In this document: piece by piece, positions 61,050-64,000 of the stretch
Layout: the number at the start of each line of letters is the position of its first letter
Numbering within the stretch: the stretch's first letter is position 1
Source of the DNA: Chitinophaga nivalis
GTDB lineage: Bacteria; Bacteroidota; Bacteroidia; Chitinophagales; Chitinophagaceae
Length of the DNA: 64,000 bases
Reading direction: 5' to 3'
NCBI RefSeq assembly: GCF_025989125.1
Contig: NZ_JAPDNR010000001.1
Location: forward strand, 310,001-374,000
Notes under the pieces: generated by a model
What the model saw: only the letters and a program-made list of their open reading frames with translations
The model's database searches: none
Told to the model about the DNA's origin: nothing
Program-made: the position numbers and the translations under genes

Positions 61050-63158
61050 ATGTACACGAAGGAGATAGAAAGAACCCTGGCGCAGCTGGCCAAAGACCTG
61101 CTCAGCCATTTACAACAACAACGATTGCTGCATTCTGTTGACGAAACACTGGAAGCATTACGTCGGGTGATTGTATACAATGACTGGCGCTACTATGTGC
61201 AAAGCGAACCGGTAATCAGTGATTATGAATATGATCAGTTGTTTGCCTGGCTTAAAAAACTGGAAGTGGAGAACCCACATCTGGTCAGCGCAGACTCTCC
61301 TACCCAGCGTGTAGCGCAGGGACTTACCAAAGAGTTTATTACTGTACAGCACCTGGTGCCCATGCTAAGCCTGGAGAACTCCTACAATGCAGATGACCTC
61401 ATTGACTGGGATCGCAAAGCACGGGAAAGCGCCGGACTGCCGGAAATAGAATACTGCATAGAACCTAAATTCGATGGCGCCAGCATCTCTCTCATTTATG
61501 AAGATGATCGCCTGGTACGTGGCGCCACCCGCGGGGATGGTATTGCTGGGGAAGATATTACTACCAATATCAAACAAATACGTTCTATTCCATTATCTGC
61601 CAGCTTTTCCAAATATGGTATTCATCAGATAGAAATCCGGGGAGAAGTACTGATCAATAAAAATACCTTTAAAGCCTTCAACGATAAAAGGATCGCCGAA
61701 AACCAGCCACCACTGGCCAATCCGCGCAACGCTGCTTCCGGCTCGCTGCGCATGGTAGATCCGAATGAAGTAGCCAAACGCGGACTGGAAGCCTTCCTGT
61801 ACCACATGAGTTATCATGTTATGGATACCGGCAAGACAGAACCGGCGGAAATACAAACGCATAGCGGTACGCTGGATCTCTTGTCTACCCTCGGTTTCCG
61901 CAGCCCGGCCAAAGAAAAAAAGGTAGTGAAAGGCATACAGGCTGTTATCGATTATTGCCTTTGGTTTGAAACAGAACGGGATAACCTGCCTTATGAAATC
62001 GATGGCATGGTGATCAAAGTAAATGATTATGCCCTGCAGGATAAATTAGGGATGACGACCCATCACCCCCGCTGGGCAATTGCCTATAAATTCAAAGCCC
62101 GGCAGGCCACCAGTAAACTGCGTCATGTGGAATTCCAGGTAGGCCGCACAGGCTCCGTTACTCCGGTAGCTAAAATAGATCCGGTACATATCGGTGGGGT
62201 AACCGTATCCTCCATCTCTCTTTTTAATGAAGATGTAATCCGGGAGAAAGACCTGAAACTCGGTGATACCGTACTGGTAGAAAGAGCCGGCGATGTAATT
62301 CCCTACATTGTAAAGTCGGTGGATGACCTCCGCAACGGTACCGAACAACCGATTGTATTTCCTACCCATTGCCCGGTTTGCAGCGACCAGCTTGTAAAGC
62401 CGGAAGGAGAAAGCGTTTGGCGCTGCACCAATATCAACTGTGAAGCGCAGGTGGTAGAAAGAATGATTCACTTTGTCAGCAAGGACGCCATGGACATAAA
62501 AAGCTTTGGCGAAAGCAATGTGCGTAAATTCTTTTCCTTGGGATTACTGAAAGATATTCCTGGTATCTATGAACTGGACTTCGATAAAATCGGTCAGCTG
62601 GAAGGCTTTGGCAAGAAGTCTCTCACCAATCTGCAAACCGCTATAGAACAATCGAAAACACAGCCGCTGCACCGGCTGATTTTTGGACTGGGCATCAGAT
62701 ACGTGGGGGAAACAACTGCCAAAACGCTGGCCAATGCAGTCTCTCACATCATGGATCTGCAAACCTGGACGGAAGAACAAATCCTCACCCTGGAAGACAT
62801 CGGCCCCAAAGTAGCCGGGTCTATCCGGTTATTTTTTGCTAACCATGATAATATTGAGATGCTGAACAGACTCGCAGCACTGGGTATTAACATGGCCAAC
62901 ACGCAAAGCAGCCTGCCGGTATCCGGTAATCTCACCGGCCAGACCTTCCTCTTTACCGGCACCCTCACTAAACTGAAACGCAGTGACGCAGAGGAAATGG
63001 TAGAGCAGCAAGGTGGTAAAATAGTGAGCGGCGTAAGCAGTAAACTCAACTTCCTTGTAGTAGGAGAAGAAGCCGGCAGCAAGCTGGAGAAGGCTAAAAA
63101 AATCAATACCATCAAGATACTTTCGGAAGATGATTTCCTGGCAATGATTCAACCATAG
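61050..63158 (+). CDS. ligA: NAD-dependent DNA ligase LigA
   Basis: 702 residues. Catalytic lysine Lys140 in the motif CIEPKFDGASISLIYEDDR, further motifs RGATRGDGIAGEDITTNI, ANPRNAASGSLRMVDPNEVA, and VGRTGSVTPVAKIDPV. Zn finger with Cys-x2-Cys in HCPVCSDQLVKPEGES and a Cys pair in CTNINCEAQ. HhH region near residues 515-590 and a BRCT domain at the end (about 625-702, LTGQTFLFTGTLTKLKRSDA). It seals nicks in DNA replication and repair. Long N-terminal Ia domain is intact. Divergent from the Nudix regulator. Confidence 0.97.
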   Translation: MYTKEIERTLAQLAKDLLSHLQQQRLLHSVDETLEALRRVIVYNDWRYYVQSEPVISDYEYDQLFAWLKKLEVENPHLVSADSPTQRVAQGLTKEFITVQHLVPMLSLENSYNADDLIDWDRKARESAGLPEIEYCIEPKFDGASISLIYEDDRLVRGATRGDGIAGEDITTNIKQIRSIPLSASFSKYGIHQIEIRGEVLINKNTFKAFNDKRIAENQPPLANPRNAASGSLRMVDPNEVAKRGLEAFLYHMSYHVMDTGKTEPAEIQTHSGTLDLLSTLGFRSPAKEKKVVKGIQAVIDYCLWFETERDNLPYEIDGMVIKVNDYALQDKLGMTTHHPRWAIAYKFKARQATSKLRHVEFQVGRTGSVTPVAKIDPVHIGGVTVSSISLFNEDVIREKDLKLGDTVLVERAGDVIPYIVKSVDDLRNGTEQPIVFPTHCPVCSDQLVKPEGESVWRCTNINCEAQVVERMIHFVSKDAMDIKSFGESNVRKFFSLGLLKDIPGIYELDFDKIGQLEGFGKKSLTNLQTAIEQSKTQPLHRLIFGLGIRYVGETTAKTLANAVSHIMDLQTWTEEQILTLEDIGPKVAGSIRLFFANHDNIEMLNRLAALGINMANTQSSLPVSGNLTGQTFLFTGTLTKLKRSDAEEMVEQQGGKIVSGVSSKLNFLVVGEEAGSKLEKAKKINTIKILSEDDFLAMIQP

Positions 63159-63178
63159 TTATCATTACCTGTCATCCG

Positions 63179-63238
63179 CCAGGTATAACACTTTTGTCCG
63201 TACACCTTACTACGTACTGCCAGCAGCGTTATACCTGG
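63179..63238. repeat. 11-bp inverted repeat between ligA and tadA
   Basis: ccaggtataac (63179-63189) with gttatacctgg (63228-63238), loop of 38 bases. No T run follows, so it is a weak terminator candidate for ligA. Confidence 0.35.
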
Positions 63239-63272
63239 TATTCCATTCACCTATTTCGCAGCAACTTATTAT

Positions 63273-63713
63273 ATGATGGACGATACTTATTTTATGCGGC
63301 AGGCGCTGCAGGAGGCACGGAAGGCATTTGACGACGGAGAAGTACCCATCGGTGCAGTCGTAGTCATGAACAACCGTGTCATTGGCCGGGGCTATAACCA
63401 TGTAGAGAAACTGAATGACTGTACCGCACATGCGGAAATGATTGCCTTAACAGCAGCATTCAATACTTTGGGCAGTAAATATTTAATGGAAGCAACGTTG
63501 TATGTAACCGTAGAGCCTTGCCTGATGTGTGCCGGCGCCCTTTACTGGAGTAAGATCGGAAAGATTGTATATGCTGCGGCGGATGACAAGAACAGTTATC
63601 GCCGTGCTACCGGCGACCGCTCCCCGTTTCATCCTAAAACAAAACTGGAAGCGGGGCCCTGCAGCGAAGAAAGTTTACAGCTGATGAAAACTTTCTTTGA
63701 ACAAAGAAGATAG
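63273..63713 (+). CDS. tadA: tRNA adenosine deaminase
   Basis: 146 residues. Zinc-deaminase signature HAEMIAL (with catalytic Glu) and PCLMCAGALYWS (two Cys ligands), preceded by the GEVPIGAVVVMNNRVIGRGY motif. This is the TadA enzyme, which makes inosine at tRNA-Arg position 34. The start is MMDDTYFMRQ; the second Met is equally possible. The sequence also resembles guanine deaminases of this family, but the PCLMC spacing and length favour TadA. It lies 114 bases after ligA. Confidence 0.9.
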   Translation: MMDDTYFMRQALQEARKAFDDGEVPIGAVVVMNNRVIGRGYNHVEKLNDCTAHAEMIALTAAFNTLGSKYLMEATLYVTVEPCLMCAGALYWSKIGKIVYAAADDKNSYRRATGDRSPFHPKTKLEAGPCSEESLQLMKTFFEQRR

Positions 63714-63716
63714 GTA

Positions 63717-64000
63717 CTATTGTTTTTTACCAGGTTCCATCAACTTATTCAGTCCCATCATCTGGTGCATGGTATGTTCCATTCCTTCTGATGAGCCATC
63801 CAGGAAGATGACGTTACCTTTTGAATTTTCTGCAAAGTGTTTAATGGCTTCTGTCCACATGGAGAACAGGATCACGGAAGTATCCAGGTTGGCCTGTTGC
63901 ATTTCTTTGGCAGCCATGGTCATACCCTTGGCCACTTCTTCGCGGAAGAGGGCCACACCCATACCACGTAATTGCGCGGCCTGACGTTCTGCCTCTGCTG
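63717..64000 (-). CDS. SPFH/prohibitin-type membrane protein, C-terminal fragment
   Basis: The last 94 codons of a leftward gene; its start lies beyond the right edge, because the frame continues upstream as AEAERQAAQLRGMGVALFRE. The Ala-Glu-Ala-Glu-Arg helix is the typical end of an SPFH/band-7 domain, and ANLDTSVILFSMWTEAIKHF then AENSKGNVIFLDGSSEGMEH matches bacterial SPFH C-termini. Such proteins form large membrane rings and organise proteases or lipids. The stop is 4 bases after that of tadA, so the two genes are tail to tail. Confidence 0.7.
   Translation of the reverse strand, partial: AEAERQAAQLRGMGVALFREEVAKGMTMAAKEMQQANLDTSVILFSMWTEAIKHFAENSKGNVIFLDGSSEGMEHTMHQMMGLNKLMEPGKKQ

Overview
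The window looks like chromosome from a Bacteroidota bacterium, most likely Chitinophagaceae (Chitinophaga-like). Supporting signs are a SusC/SusD pair, a type IX secretion (T9SS) C-terminal domain, a RemB/Wzi-like barrel protein, promoters of the TTTG-N19-21-TAnnTTTG type, few Shine-Dalgarno sites, and predicted proteins typical of that phylum. No phage, CRISPR array or rRNA operon was seen.

Layout. (1) 1-5.2 kb: a truncated SusD and a complete SusC nutrient-uptake pair, an XRE-cupin regulator and a MarC membrane protein. (2) 5.2-17 kb: an accessory zone that begins at a tRNA-Arg(CCG) gene with its own promoter and terminator. It holds a decayed tyrosine recombinase, a HipB-like regulator with three intact palindromic operators but a destroyed hipA cut by an IS256-family transposase relic, several Gly-Gly-leader precursor-like peptides (two share a six-cysteine layout), an acyl-carrier-like protein without its serine, a strongly structured intergenic element, a T9SS-exported Ig-repeat protein and two related tail-fibre-like proteins. 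(3) 17-21 kb: an ABC-F ATPase (uup) and a RemB/Wzi-like protein.

(4) 21-43.2 kb: one long leftward polysaccharide locus. It starts with a Wza-like export protein and a Wzz-like chain-length protein, then four enzymes that match the WbpA-WbpE-WbpD-WbpB route to UDP-2,3-diacetamido-glucuronic acid, a Wzx flippase, an AsnB-type amidotransferase, a Wzy/EpsG polymerase, four glycosyltransferases, a beta-helix protein, an SDR epimerase, and Gmd plus Fcl for GDP-fucose. No initiating phosphoglycosyltransferase and no tyrosine-kinase partner are in the window.

(5) 43.8-64 kb: mostly housekeeping and metabolic genes: an ECF sigma factor, an HGSNAT-like acyltransferase, a sterol-desaturase-family oxidase, an rtcB RNA ligase paired with an AAA+ ATPase, a DinB protein flanked by compact promoter/small-ORF/terminator units, a PA0069-type radical SAM protein, a membrane MutS-like ATPase, a GH125 mannosidase, the fused mutase IcmF, a Nudix-fold regulator lacking catalytic residues, ligA, tadA and the end of an SPFH-type protein.

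The most novel-looking material is the 6-11.4 kb cluster of precursor-like peptides and relics, the structured element at 11.25 kb, and the twin small-ORF/terminator units at 49.7-51.3 kb. Functions given for all of these are inference.
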